Source of the DNA: Rapana venosa
Lineage: Eukaryota > Mollusca > Gastropoda > Neogastropoda > Muricidae
DNA length: 64,000 bases
Reading direction: 5' to 3'
NCBI GenBank assembly: GCA_028751875.1
Contig: CM054134.1
Coordinates: 49,096,738 to 49,160,737 of the forward strand
The notes under the pieces were generated by a model. The model was given only the letters and a program-made list of their open reading frames with translations. It had not been told where the DNA came from and did no database searches. The position numbers and the translations under genes are program-made. Shown here one piece after another: positions 1 through 62,774 of the stretch (position 1 is its first letter; every line of letters starts with the position of its first letter).

Positions 1-111
1 TTATAATGTTTGTATTTTAACAACATAAAACTTGCTTTGAGCAAAGTGTATGGATGTTTGTGCAACTCTTCTTTTGTGTGTTATGTGTAATGGTAAGAAG
101 GATGACAAGCG

Positions 112-197
112 CTTTGATTTGTTTACAAGCGCTTTGATTTGTTTACTATACAAGATTCAGTGCTATATAAATTCCATACATTATTATTATTATTATT
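112..197 (+). repeat. ATT-tailed element 3' end
   Basis: Two copies of a 20-bp unit with GCGCTTTGATTTG lead into ACAAGATTCAGTGCTATATAA and a terminal (ATT)n. The same tail recurs at 34355, 44990 and 62775. It is probably the 3' end of a LINE-dependent retroelement, with the unit at the front duplicated in this copy. Confidence 0.7.
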
Positions 198-449
198 AAT
201 GGGGAAAAAAACCAGTGTGTGCATGGATATGTACCCCCATGTACAACCATAAACAAAAGTGGTGATAACTGAATCCATTGTGTAGATACACACACAATGA
301 CAGTGCTTGCATAGCATTGCATTGCTTTAGAATTGTATCGTGCCCTACATTGGGCATATATATTTAGGGTGGCCCGCAGCGCCAAAGTGGGATGACTTGC
401 AGTTACCACAGTCTCTAAATTGGATAGTTCTGCTGGGACTCTAATATAA

Positions 450-632
<183 letters not shown>

Positions 633-3600
633 TGGTGTCGATTCAGCTGAATTGTTCAGGGGGAAAAAAGCCTAAAACCATTACCATCAACCACACCAAG
701 GGCTGGTCTGATCAGTTGTAGACTTGAACTCATCACAGTGAAAATTGCTGGGCCTCTGGTGAGAAAGGCTCCAGGATGTATTTAACTGAATATAAAACTG
801 TTACCTGTGCAAAATTGTGGACTTGGAGGACTGCTGAAAGTACAGTTTCAGGTGTGAGAAAAGTCTGCTGTTACAAGACATCCAACGTTGAAGTCTTCTC
901 AAAGACATGTGGGTTCTTTTCTCATCAAAAGCACAGCCCATGTTATGTGAATGTTTTATTCTATAAGCGAGCAGAAATGTGGTTGTGACGTGAAGTGATC
1001 AGAAGCAGTGGGACAAAACTGCATGAATTTATTGCAGTGTGTGATCGTGGCTACTAAAGGAACGCCCAGAGAAGCCAAGAATGAAACCCTGAACCAGTCA
1101 CAAAGTTTGAAATGCATGTGTTACTCTGTTGTGATAATACCATTCTGTTGTGTTACGGTTTGCTGGTGATGATGGATTTGTTGTGCTTTATGATACATTG
1201 TGTTCCTGCTGATTGCTTTGTGCGTGTTTAATGTATGTGCAACAATGCTGTGTAAAGTCAGAGCAAAGGGTTAAGAAGTGTCAGTATGTAAACATTGGTG
1301 GTACAGACTTATGACAGACAGATCGCTCCTTGTTGGGATGATGGGGACTCTTTCAGTGAAAATAGTTTCCCTGCCTTAGTGAATGTCTGTGCTTGAAATT
1401 TTCTCTCTGCTTTTGCTCTCTCTTTTCTGCCATCTCAGTCCATTTTGCCTTTTTCCAAGCAAGTCTGATTTTTTTTTTTAATCACAGTGTTTGACATTTT
1501 GCTTGTACTGTTACATTATCGCACCCATAGAGTGAAATTGTAAAAACTGGAATGAGCGCAGGAGGTTCATTCTGTAGTGTCTTTTGTCTTGTTATGTGGG
1601 TATTTTTCACTTTGAAATATTTATTTTTAAAAAATAATTTCTTTTATAATCTGGGAATAATGAATTAAATAGAATGGCTGGCACCCCTAGAACATTACCT
1701 GTCTTAAGGAACAGAAAAGTTAAGGTAATATTCCATTTAATGGCGATTTCAGTTGTGTTTGTTTTTTCAGGTTGACATTCTTCGATTTCTGAGGGGATAG
1801 GAATTTGTTGCATTTGAGTTACTCTGAGATTGGCAGGGCTGAAAGTGACATGAAATGAAATGAAAGGCAGACTGTGCAGCATCATAACTGCCCCTGTGGG
1901 AGCTAATAAAACATGTGACTCTGCCATTTGTTGTTTGTAGAGCCGTCCTTTCTTTCTACCTTGTGGAGAAAGAGCACACATCATTTTATGATCATTCTAT
2001 ATTGCTTTTAGCCTCTGTCATTTGCTCAACTTTATAAAACCACCTGTGTTTGTTCATGTGTAGGCAATTTGTAGCCTTAAAAAGTAATCATAATAACCTA
2101 TTTGTCTGTGAAGGTGAGTGTCTTGATTGAAACACTGAAGTATCAACATGAACATACATACACTGTGTCATAACTGTGCACAACATTGAACGGGCAAAAC
2201 TGTCATCTGTAATCATTCTCGAGTTTGTTTCTTATCATATACTTTCTGAGTATTGGCTAAAAAACCAAGAAAACTATCATTAACTGGTAATTTCATCTTA
2301 ATAAGCATTACATTAAAATAATTATTTACTTATGTATGTTTTATAAATGCAAGCAACGTATTACCTATTACAGATTTTAAAATTCGGTAAGAAAACTAAT
2401 GACTGTTGTGTGAAAAAAGAAAGTTATGTTTGATGAGGTGCTGCGTTGGTGCTTGGTATTTGTAATGTTGGATAAAGGGAAAGGAAAGATGCAAAAGAAT
2501 TCAAAATATTCTGCTGAAATCAAGCTTGACGGACGAGTTTTGAGCCCCAAAATGGGGCAGAGCGTGCAGGCTCATTTTAATGGTACCTTTTGAGCTATTT
2601 GGTAACAATGAATCATAAATATTTCAATATATTTTGTGATTCATAAATCATGCAAATATAGTTTGTTATTGGATTCTTATTTTTTATGCAATATGATCTA
2701 GCTCTTCTTCATCTCACCCAATCCATCTTAGTCTTCATTTTACACAATCAGGCTGAATCTTTCTAAACAAACACTCCTTCCTTAGAAAAATAAGGAAGAA
2801 ATGGAATAAGTGAGGTAAACAAATTAAATCTGTTAATCACTCATACAGGCCGATTGTATTCTGCTAAAAGTATTGCTTCGTATGTTTCTGGTTTTGGTGG
2901 AAGTGCAGCTGTCTCAGGTCTGATTGTGTACCTTTGAACTTTGTTAGTATTTCATCACAACTGTTTTACAGTGATCATACCCACGGTTTGAAGTCTGATT
3001 CGCCCATTATGGTCGGTCATTATAGACTGGTAAGGATGCGTTTGCTTGATCAGTACACTTTGAGATTGTTGAACTGGGGAGAGGTGGTGCTCATTTGTAC
3101 AAAGAATCTATTGATAGGTTTTGCCAAGCTATATGTAGGAGTCTTGCTTTAATTTTTTTTAAAACACTATAAAAGAAAAATTCATCATTTGAAGCCTTGC
3201 TGGCGCTCTTTGAGAGAGCCATGTTGAGTGCAATATGATTCTGGACAATCTGTTGTTCTCTGGGGTACTTGATATGTCTGGTATCGGTGTGAAATAAAAT
3301 CCAAAGGAACAGACGCATGCAAATTTATTAAAACTGAAACAAATGTATGATGTTTTTCTTTTTTAGTTAAAATCCACAGACATACAGTTTTAGATCAGAA
3401 TAGGTGGGTAGGTAAGATGTAAACCATGATTCTATTATCTGGGATTGAACCATCATCAAGCTGTTGTGTTTAGGGGGGGTTTTTGTGTGTGGGCTTTGTT
3501 GACATTGCTTCTGATCTGAGTCCATTTCCATTCAAGTCCTTTGGATAATGTGTAACATCATGCTCACACAAAACATGTAAATAATTATGTAGGCTAATTG

Positions 3601-5950
3601 TAATAAATTGTGTGGATGACTCGAGCAAACTGAGCATGTCACCTGTGTACTATAAACTGAATGAAAACTGTGGGCACTAGGGCAGCATAATATTCAGCAA
3701 ATCACCACTCTTGCTTAATTAACCCTGTCTGCAGCTTCATATACAAGGTGGAAATACGGTGCAGCATTGGTTAGCTGTGTGTTCTCACCATTCACTGTAG
3801 ACATGAAATGACCATACTTGCTCATCATTAACATATACTTGTGTAGTTTCCCGAGTTGGCTTTCCAACATGGAGGGAAACTTCTTTGCCTTCTTGTCTGA
3901 CATCTTCTGGCCCTGTTCCTGCCATCATCATCGTCATCATCGTTGCTATCGTCATCATCATCACCATCACCACCACCATCACCATCATCCCTGGCATTTT
4001 CTTTCCAGATGTGACTGTTTAGAAGGCAAAATGTATGCCTAACACAGTAAAGGTGATGTGTCCTAGGTGGAGAACAAAATGCTTATCAGAGCATTTATTG
4101 TATTTATTATTATTATCTTTTTTGGTTATACACCGAGTTGGAAAAGGTTCTACAAATAAGTAAGAATACTTGGAAGATGTATTAAGGCAGGGAGGGAACG
4201 GAACGCATTGATAAGAAATACCTTAGTTTGTTTTTGAGTTATGTGTTGTTCAGTTGTTTCAACTGGTATATGATGTTAGCAGGTATAATTATGTGTTTAC
4301 GTGTTTGTGCGTGTGCTGTATGTGCAATCAGTAAACCAAGCAAAACCTTTACATTGTGGAATAAGGTATGTGTGCATGATTAATTCTTAGCACAAAAATG
4401 TAATTTTGATACAGTGTATGGAAAGACCAATATTAGAACATGCATTACTGAAAACATATCTGGAATGAGATTATGTGTTTGCCTATCATGTTCAAGTGAT
4501 GAACAAGTTTGCATTTCATTTTCTTAGTCTCTTTTTATTAATGACAGATCATTTTGATAATGATGCTCACTGTGGATATTCATCCATTCAAAATGTGATA
4601 TATATCTATGTCAAGGGCAAGTGGGTTAAAAATTGGGTAAAGTGCATGAGGTAAAACTTTGTTATAGGAAAAGGTGTTTTTTTCTGGTTTTAACTATGAC
4701 TTTAAGAAGTATGTAGTGATTAGAGATGACATGTATTGTTCAGTAGTACTTTCTGTATGGAGTAAGAAAGTTATGATTGGGTTTCATTTGATTGGTAGGT
4801 AGTTGATGGCAGTGGTTCTTTATGTACGTTGAAACTATGACATCCTGACTTGGGGAACTTTGTAAATGGGGGCATTATTTCAACTGACTTAAAACCATTT
4901 TGCTTGATTGTTTCGTTGTTGGTCATGTTCTTTTGCCATTGGAAGACTCGTGCAGTTATTTTCCGATTGTTTCTTTTCTGGTGCGATGAAAGTAAGAAGT
5001 GGATTGACATTATGCTGCAAGAATGGAAATTGGAAGAAGAAAATCATCATGTGATGAAGGTACCTGTAAAAGAATCACACCAATGGAGTAACCTCTAAAT
5101 GTTTCAGATAATCTGCATGATCATGTTTGTGTGTGAGAGTGAGAGAGAGCATATGTGCAATAAATGAATGGAAGTGATCATCTGTTGCAGAAGATTGTGT
5201 CAATGTGCACTTTTTTGGTGCTGAATCATTTGTCTATTGACATTGTGTGCATACGTGTATGTAGGCATGAGATAGTTGTTTGTGTAAATTTTTAAGAGAG
5301 ATATGTGTGACATAACTATTTTTTAAGAATTTCAGAATACTTCTGTTCTATAAATAAAGTATCTTGTGGTATAATGAAATGAGCTAAAATTTATTTACCT
5401 ATGTGTGTAAATGTGTGCGTAAGCATGTGTTGAAAGGCAGGTGTTCTTGAAATGACAAAATAACCTTGTTAGTTGTGTTTTAGGAAAAGAGAAAAAATAC
5501 TGCTTCTGGAAATGAAATGCTCAGTTCTGGGAAGATGCAATACACTACAATGTCTGATCTGTTTGGGGTTGGGGGTGGTTGTTTTTTGTCAGCCATTTTC
5601 CACCAGTCATTTTGTATTCTATAAAGTACAAGATTTCAAGGCTACAAATGTAATGGGTGTACAAAAATTAAAGATTTTTTAAACTGTTCTATTTTTGACA
5701 AAGGGGGGGGAGTGAAAGACAGTTATCCAGTGGTATATTTTTATTCAAAGCAGGAACTTGAAAACAGAATTTTGAACATGAGAGTAATAAGATTGTGAAT
5801 GTGCATTGATATGTGAAGTTTTATCCAGTATTGTCTTGCAAAATCCTTGAAAGAAATATTGTCTTGCAAAATCCTTGAAAGGAATATGAGTAGTGGGGTC
5901 TTATTTTTTGGTGTTTTATATTTTTTGGTGGGTTGTTGTTATTTTGGTTC
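633..5950. other. 3' flank of the BEACH-type gene and intergenic DNA
   Basis: This stretch is AT-rich with no supported exon. The first part is presumably 3' UTR of the upstream plus-strand gene, but I cannot fix the poly(A) site: plus-strand AATAAA-like hexamers occur at several places (for example near 3292 and 5352). There is a CAT/CAC trinucleotide tract at about 3923-3990 and a 26-bp direct duplication at about 5833-5882. The open frames here are all under 130 codons, lack splice continuity and look like chance. Confidence 0.5.
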
Positions 5951-5954
5951 TTGG

Positions 5955-6285
5955 TTAAAGCTCTTTCACCAGTGGTGAGAGTTTTGTGCAGGCAACTGTT
6001 TTGCCACCAGTAAGGTAGCCACATTCCTACTGTAGGATTTAATTTTTTTTTAATCCGTATTACCGGCACTCAATGGCCTAGTCTTCTCAGAGGCAGAACC
6101 GGTTTTAATATTCATGCAAGATTTTGTGCATGTGTTTGCACATGGGACCTCAGTTTATAGTCTCATCCAAGGGATTCTGGGGCAGTGGAGTTAGTACTGG
6201 TGTCAACTCCAGGGGGAATTCCCCTCGGTGGTGGCTCAAATCAAGATCACGAGCGCAACTCTCCAACCACTGGGCTATTTTTTGG
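5955..6285 (-). mobile_element. SINE copy, family A (reverse)
   Basis: The left part (CACCAGTGGTGAGAG, then a CCACCA..AGGTAGCC block) is the conserved 3' body. The right part (GGGACCTCAGTTTATAGTCTC, then AACTCCAGGGGGAATTCCCC) is the 5' body. It ends in a degraded tRNA-like head at about 6240-6285. Reverse complements of the same blocks occur at 36467 and 47959. The copy is divergent. Confidence 0.6.
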
Positions 6286-6289
6286 TTTG

Positions 6290-6491
6290 TTTTGTTGTTG
6301 TTGTTGTTGTTGTTGTTCTTTTACACCCATGTTATCTTCTGAGTTTATGGAGTTTCCTGAAAATTACTTAAATCTGAATGAATACTGATTATGCCTGGTT
6401 TTGACAATTTTGTTGATTTTAGAGAAAAATCTTGGGTAAATGCTTATGTAGTCATCCGTTAGAAATGCTGGTTTTGAAACTTGATTGACCT

Positions 6492-6523
<32 letters not shown>

Positions 6524-8840
6524 ATGATCACTTCTGTATGATAGGATGCAGAAGCATTTCTTAATTGTAACTTTTTTCTGTTTGGTCATATTGATTTGTG
6601 AATTAGCAGACTTATATGAGGGAAAGTAAAGTAAGATTTTATTTTGTGATGCCTTTACGGGGTTTGTCATTTATGTATAAGAAAGAATCATGATGAAGTA
6701 GCTGAACAAAATATGGAGTCTATGTTTCATCTCCATCATTTTGTTGTATTAGGCTTATTTATTCATAACTAGCTGGTCTTTGAGAGCATTGTACATAACA
6801 TCAGCAAATATGGCTGTACCATCATGCTTTTAAAAAAACTTTGATGTTGCACCATTGAAACAAACATGGAAGAAAATTAGTCTATCTAAACAAACATGGA
6901 AGAAAATTGGTCTATCAGAAAAAGGAGCTCATCTTTAGGTTATTGTTTTATTTAAAAATTGACTTGTGGAGTGGGCCATGTTCAAAATTGTTCTCTACAC
7001 TTCATCTGCAAGTACTATAAAGAGGGATGGGTGTCACTAGGTTTGACTTGCCCAGGACACATTGCCTGAAAAATCTTGTGTCATACTTCAACAACTGCTC
7101 AAGGAATGAAGGAAGGTCATGCCAAGCCAAGTCAAGTAGCACATCATGGTAACATTGCTGCCTTTAATACATCAGATGAAAGCAGTCATCTTTGCAACCT
7201 GCTGGAAAACTGTCACCATGATGTGAGGCACAATGACTGGAGTGAAAATGGAAAAAGGGCATTCTTTCAGACCATATCCCCCAGTAAGACAACATCCTTG
7301 TTTCCATTGCAGTGATGCAAAACTGTGATGCAATATTCACAGTTCCTTGATATTGGCCTCAGTGAACTGACCCTGTGTGGGACAGCGTGGACAACACTTG
7401 CAGAATAGACATCCTTAATAAAGACAGCCCAGTATCTCCCTGAGGTCATGATTTCAGAACACATATCACCAGCCTCCAGATTTTATGCACAGGCTTGTGT
7501 CTTTGTTTGGAGTCAACATACGGTCATTATCACTTGTCATGCTTTTACCAAGTTCCTAAGCTGAGATTGTCTTTTTGAGCAGCTTACATTGCCAGAGGAA
7601 GTCCCATACACACTGAGACACAAGTGAAGAAAGTACAAAATAGGGAAGTTGTATTGTTGAGAGAACAAGGTGAATGGCCTGAAAATCTGCATATTGTTCG
7701 CTTTCATTATATATTTACTTAGACTGTTGCGAGTTTTTGTGATGAAAAGTCATCATGTTGATATGTTTTATGCCCTTTTCATTTGACCAAAAATTCTGTA
7801 TAATGCCTAAAAGATTAAACTCACTGGACAGATGAATGTTGGATTTAGTAACACCTTAAACATAAGTTTTCTGTGATCAGCCTTTCTTGCATGTTTGTTC
7901 TAGTTTTGTAAGGTTACAGTCTTTCAGTTTGCAAGACTTAAATTTCAGTGTGGTTTTTCATTGCTTCTGATGTCGTTTATGCCAGTCGAATCATGTGTAG
8001 TGTTCACAGCTAGAAATTCATGTTTCAGTGATCCATGGTAAGTGTTCTTTTTGTGCCTTCCAGACTAGCCTTATATGGAACAAATGTTGTGTCAACTGTG
8101 ATATGACCATAACTATATCAGTCAAAATTTCACATTTAATGTATATCAAATTCCATATCACTTATCATGACGTGATCAATTGATCAATGCTTGTGCATGA
8201 TAGTAGTGTGATGTATGTTGCTCTGAATCATCTTGACAGAATGGTGATGCAATTGTCTACCATATCTGCTTCTGTTTGACCAACAGAATGTCTGAATTGT
8301 CTGCAACTTGTAAACAAGGGAAAGGGAGGGAGGCACTCGGTGAAGGGAGAAGTATGCTTATTTGTGGCTTGTGTATTTTCCTGTCAAATGTGCTTTTGGC
8401 CTGTGAAGGCAGCCAGTGGCATGGGGCTGTTTCTGATGTAAGCATGCACAGAGGTATTTAAAAGCAAGAAATAAACCAGTAATCAACCATTTGGGGAGTG
8501 TTTGGTATCATGTCTGGTATGAAGGGATTGTTATAACCATTTTTTTTGTAAGTTCACCTTTCCTTTTGTGTTAAAAACAACTTCCCTTGATTTTTCTTTT
8601 TAAGACAAACATTTCTCCTGGTTTGTTATGGTAACGGGTTTTGACAGTCACCCAAACTATTGACTCTGTCTCAGATTGACTCTGTCTCAGATTGTCTCTC
8701 ATCTCACTCTCTGGAAGTCTCTGACAGTCCATGAGAACACACTGGGTCAGAAGATTGCACATGTGACTGTACATCTACTCAGCACCTCATCTATACTGTA
8801 GGCAGCAAACATACCGATTTCAATGGAATCATAGGCTGAC
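6290..8840. other. Intergenic DNA, no gene supported
   Basis: AT-rich sequence with a (TG)n run at about 6492-6520 and a 31-bp direct duplication at about 6853-6915 (AAACAAACATGGAAGAAAATT twice). The block at 7070-7470 is less AT-rich and has short open frames on both strands, but nothing recognisable enough to call. Confidence 0.5.
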
Positions 8841-8849
8841 ACTCTCTGT

Positions 8850-9170
8850 ACATCACATTTGTTAAAGATTGACACTTCCCCACATTACATTTGTTAAAGA
8901 TTGACACTTCCCCACATTACATTTGTTAAAGACTGACACTTCCCCTCATTACATTTAAGATTGACACATTTCCCACATTGCATTTGTTAAAGATTGCCAT
9001 TTCCCATCACACTTGTTAAAGATTGACATTTCCCCACATCACACTTGTTAAAGATTGACATTTCCCCACATCACACTTGTTAAAGATTGACATTTCCCCA
9101 CATCACACTTGTTAAAGATTGACATTTCCCCACATCACATTTGTTAAAGATTGTTACGTTGCCCACATTA
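8850..9170. repeat. 32-bp minisatellite
   Basis: About nine to ten copies of a 32-bp unit centred on TTGTTAAAGATTGACATTTC and CCCCACATCACA. Adjacent copies start at 8883 and 8915, which fixes the period. The outer copies are more diverged, and degenerate echoes (GTTAAAG...TGACA) continue to about 9400. Confidence 0.9.
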
Positions 9171-9714
9171 AATTTATCAAAGATAGAGTCTTATTCTCTG
9201 GTTAAAGGTCATCTTTCCCTATCTGTTAAAAGTTGATGCTTTCTTCTTCCCCTGATTTTCAAAAGGTGACATTTTTCAACTACCTGTTTCAGGCTGAATT
9301 CTTTCCCTTTAAATTTGTTAAAGATGCCATGTTTTCACAATTCATTATTGGAAGGTGACAGTTTTCCAGCAGGTTGTAAAGATGACTGCTTTCATCTGAT
9401 GTATTAAAGGCAGCAATGTTACCATGATGTGTAACCAGGCTCAGATACCACAGCTGTGCCAGGTAAGTTGTAGAGATTTTTTTCTAATTTCATTTAAGAT
9501 AGCAGTACACTAGTAAAAGAGACAGAAAGAGAAAATTAATGACAACAAAAAGTAGATAGAAATGGACATTTTAACAAAAAGATTAATTTACAACAGGATG
9601 AAAAGAACAACAACAACAAATGAAGAAAAAAAGTGACTCCTTAAGTTTAGTAAAAAGATAGATAGAAATTGATTCAGAAACAAAGTTGTTTTGTACGAGA
9701 TATTATCACGATGT

Positions 9715-10105
9715 AGCCGCATTTTTTCCTGTTCCTCAGCTAGAGCTCCAAGGTCCACCTCTGGTGAGATTTTGTGTATGTGACCATTTTTTCCCACCAT
9801 GAAGGTAGCCGCATTCTGACTTCAGAGATGTATGCTGGATATGTTCCTGTTTTCGTAACCCACTAAATGCTGACATGAATTACGGGATCTTTAATGTGCA
9901 TAATTATTTGATCTTCTGCATGTGTATTTACACAAAAGAAATTAAGGCACTGGCTTATCTGCACTTGAAGTTGACCTGGGAGATGGTAAAAATCTCTACC
10001 CTTAATTCACCAGATGCTGCCAAGATTCAAACCCACAACTTCATGGACCCATGGGATTGAAGTCAAACAGTCTGAACCACTCGGCTGTAGTGTCCATCAT
10101 GTAGC
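9715..10105 (-). mobile_element. SINE copy, family B (reverse)
   Basis: On the minus strand a tRNA-like head (GAGTGGTT, then a box-B-like GGGTTTGAATC near 10025-10035) is followed by a body with TTTACCATCTCCCAGGTCAA and GTAAATACACATGCAGAAG. It ends with the AGCTCTAGCTGAGG tail shared with family A. Forward copies lie at 38988 and 45088. Confidence 0.7.
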
Positions 10106-10259
10106 TGTATGAGATGAGCATCTATCTGTTTTCTGTTGTTGTTTTGGGAGCTTTTTTAAATAAGAAATTGGAAATATGACAGACTCATTCATCCATGCCA
10201 GCACCCAAACATAGCGCAAACATTCATACTCACAAGTCCACATTTTCTGCAGTAACTGT

Positions 10260-10265
10260 TTTATT
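10260..10265 (-). terminator. NME8: Candidate poly(A) signal AATAAA of the NME8-like gene
   Basis: On the minus strand an AATAAA lies about 390 bases downstream of the stop at 10657, and GT-rich sequence follows. It is the nearest canonical hexamer I noticed in the expected place. It is not proof of the transcript end. Confidence 0.4.
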
Positions 10266-10656
10266 ACAATGATCCTTTGGACGGAATTTAATAATGTACA
10301 AACTAAAACATCAACTTGTTTTGCAGATACTTTAAGCCATAGAAAATATAGATATCATCAATGAGTTAATCATAAACATTAAAACAAAAACTGTCCTTGC
10401 ACAACTATGTTTTTGATTGTGAAGCCAAACTTTTGCTTATGTTCGTGTGGGTATAAGATAGCCAAGGGTGTGTTTTTGTGGCTTAATGGGGAAAGAAATG
10501 TCCATTCACAACAATGCAGCAGTTTCTTTATAAAAAGGATCTTGGTGATTGCTCATTTTACAGACTGAACTTAAATGCAAATCAATTTTACACCTTGACA
10601 ATAATGCTTTCCAGCAAAGTCTTTTTATCATTATCACTAGCTGTCAATTATTTTCT

Positions 10657-59961
<49,305 letters not shown>

Positions 59962-59986
59962 GCTGCCTGTTGTAACTTTCCTTTAC

Positions 59987-61254
59987 CTAAGAAGAATAAC
60001 AGAACATTTCATGTTTACAAAATTCATGCACACAGACATTCCATACAATGTCATAGAAAGATTTAACTAAATGCACATTGGGAAGCCAATCAAGGATGCC
60101 ATAGTGTGATCTGAAGATCACTTTTACTTTTACTGAAGTGTCATTCCTTTTATTCTTGTTTAAAGGTCCAACATTTGGGCTCTCACTCTAATGATCAGGA
60201 GTTCAAATCTCTCACATTTAAAGGTTTGTAGATTTGTAGACTTGCTTATACTGAACTTTGAATGCATAAATCAGTACACATTGATGAATATTATATAAAG
60301 ATGGTTCTTCATGTTTTTTTTAGAATTCAGCTGGTCATTGTAAAATAAATGTTGTCACCCAGAATGCACCAAATAAGATGTGATGCTCCACCATTAATCA
60401 GATTTTGATTGAGTAAAAGACATCATTTGTGACCATTAAAAAAAATGTTGGTGGGGAATGGGGGGTGGGGAGGGGTGGGTGTGAGAAAGAGAGAAGAGTA
60501 AAATGAGACCATAACTACTTTGGCACTCATATGCACCTATATACATTATACACAAAACAATAGGAGCATGAATTATTATGTTTGATTGTTAATTTGGCAA
60601 ACGGTAGCAAGAGTATATGCCTAGAATTTTCAGCTAGAAAGGCTCTTGAAATCATGTTAAAACCCAATATAAAAAAGGTTTCTGGTGGGTGCAGATACGG
60701 AGGGTGGGTGGTGGGAGTGAAAGGGTGGGGGAAGGGGCTTTTTTGCTTATTTTCCTTGATTTTTTAAACTTTTTAAATTTATTGGTTACTTGGTTTGGTC
60801 ATTGGAAGCTGTGTTTTGAAAATGTTTTTAGAGGTGATATTTTACTGCAAGGAGCAAGAAGCAATACATATGTATATATTTTACACTGCCTGCATTCGAT
60901 ATGGGTGGAAGATGAAAAGACGAGGAGTAACACATCTTGTATCACAGCTATTCTGAAAATTGTTATGAAATAAGAAATGACAATTAAAAGAAAAACTATT
61001 TTCAATATATTTTCAATTAGAATAAAAGGCAATGTATACACACTCCTGAGATCGTCTATGGTCTCTGCTGTATGCAGAAACTAAGAGGACAACATCGACA
61101 AAAGCAGACGCATTGTTCACTCATTCAGTCTCTTGCAACTTGAAACAGCCGGTGCTCGGATAAAATCAGATACAAATTCACCTTTTATGCCTACGCCACT
61201 TACTTAATTCAACAATGATATTATAAATATTCCACACAAACATGTAATTCTTAC
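59987..61254. other. First intron
   Basis: AT-rich, with a G-rich patch at 60450-60480 and again at 60690-60735. No other feature is recognised. Confidence 0.5.
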
Positions 61255-61330
61255 CGACTTGGCTACCCCGAACTGTCAATGCTGAAAATCGCAACAACTG
61301 TCGTTCCTGGCAACCGTCTCTTCCGCCAAG
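61255..61330 (-). promoter_or_regulatory. NME8: Probable 5' UTR exon and promoter of the NME8-like gene, with RFX X-box-like site
   Basis: CCAAGTCG|GTAAGAATT at 61255 is a strong minus-strand donor in a GC-richer, CpG-containing island (61250-61370), a credible non-coding first exon. Its start is not fixed. At 61303-61314 the minus strand reads GTTGCCAGGAAC, one mismatch from the RFX X-box pattern GTNRCC-RGYAAC. RFX factors drive cilia genes, which fits a dynein component. That this region is the promoter is inferred from position. Confidence 0.5.
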
Positions 61331-61664
61331 GGAGATCACGCAGACGACGTAATCTCGTTTCGAATCGTGTGTGGAGCTAGGCGATGATGCTTGACTGAGA
61401 AAGACTGTGGACAGTGTGGTCATAATCTTTACATTGGTCATATACACTCGCTCTATCTGCATGAACACAAGCAGAAGCTACCCCCCTCCCCCCTATTCTT
61501 TGCCTAATGGGGCTTGAACCCACAACACTGTGTTACCCACTGTACACAGGAAGCTAGCATAACTACTATCTCTCCGACCAATAACTGAGGGAATATGTCA
61601 GTTCATGATTCATTAACCAATACATTCTTAAACATGCATGTTGTTCTTGTTGCCGGTTCCACAG

Positions 61665-61985
61665 CAAAACATCATGGGAATCACCCAGAATGTGCACTCT
61701 TGACTCGCTCATCCCACCTGGGAATCACTTAAAAATTGAAACTGCACACTGGATGAAAAGTTTGCATGTATGATTGTTTTTAAGTACCTTGCCATATAGG
61801 CAACCATACTCTGACTTCAGGGCATTTTTTCTCTTTAAAAGGAGAGTTGTCAGGTTATGTCAAGCACTTGGCATGGCTGAAGACAATTTCGATGTAACAT
61901 TTCAAAGGATAACAACATTATAATGTAGGCTTTGGCACTCAGCTTATATCAATAACTGACACAGCTTTTAGGCTGGGCGAATGCC
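61665..61985 (+). mobile_element. Dispersed repeat, family C
   Basis: From CTCGCTCATCCCACCTGGGA through AAGTACCTTGCCATATAGGC, TACTCTGACTTCAGGGCA and TAAAAGGAGAG to AACTGACACAGCTTTTAGGC. It is the reverse complement of the copy at 28690-29045. Confidence 0.7.
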
Positions 61986-62159
61986 AACCAGAGAAGGGAA
62001 GTAATCCGCATGGATTACATCCCTTGATGGTATTGTGGGTTTAATTTTTTTCTCCTTTAAAAAAAAAAATCCGTTTTCGCCGATTTCCCCGAATTTGCGG
62101 AGTTGTACCATGCCTGTGGGCTCTTTCTTTCTGCCACTCCCTTCCTTTCTCACCTGAAT

Positions 62160-62655
62160 CTTTCGAAGTCAGTGAACTCAACTTCAACACACCTGGCCAC
62201 TCTATTACTTTCTGCTGTCTTTACCGTCCACCTCCAAGCCGTAAGAATAATCTGGCATCTTCCATCAAGAGTTTCAAGCACTCCTGGATCACTACAGCCT
62301 CTCTCCCAGAAAGCTTATCATTCTCGGTGACTTTAACTTCCACTTTGATAACTGGTCTTCTTCTGATGTCAAACGTCATTCTCTTTCTTTGTCAAACCAC
62401 TCTCCTTCTCAGCTGATAAACCAAGCAATGAACAGATCAGGGCATATTTTAGACTGGCTAAGTCCCGATGTTTCCCAAGATCTGATCACATCTGTATCTA
62501 TCACTGATGAACTATTTTCTGATAATTCTGCTGTTTTTCTCTCTAAACATTGCAAAGCCTATCAGAACTATCCCATCTTCACTAACCCATGTCCTATCAC
62601 CCTGCTAAAGTATATGACCTGTGTGAGTGTGTGTGTGCTTTTGAAAAACATTTGA
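62160..62655 (+). pseudogene. Broken non-LTR retrotransposon endonuclease fragment
   Basis: In shifting frames the plus strand reads CLYRPP, then (frameshifted) LGDFNFHFDNWSSSDVKRHS. From 62389 it reads LSNHSPSQLINQAMNRSGHI and LDWLSPD. GDFN and the SGHILDW stretch are hallmarks of the APE-type endonuclease of non-LTR elements. Frames are broken and no reverse transcriptase follows. About 120 bases further on an ATT-type 3' tail begins (62775). Confidence 0.8.
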
Positions 62656-62774
62656 CCATTGAAATTTTATTTCATAGATTTTTGTCTGCAGCGCACCTTA
62701 TTTGTAATATCTGTTTGTTTAAACTATTGATTATTTATCATTGATTGCATGACTGTGTAAGATTAGGTTGAATG

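Noticed and set aside
1607..1984. 125-codon minus-strand frame
   Set aside because: It resembles no family I know and lies in the presumed 3' region of the neighbouring gene.
7267..7464. Minus-strand GRYWAVFIKDVYS, loosely like a copia-type integrase
   Set aside because: The similarity is short, there is no DDE context or terminal repeat nearby, and no second conserved block is found.
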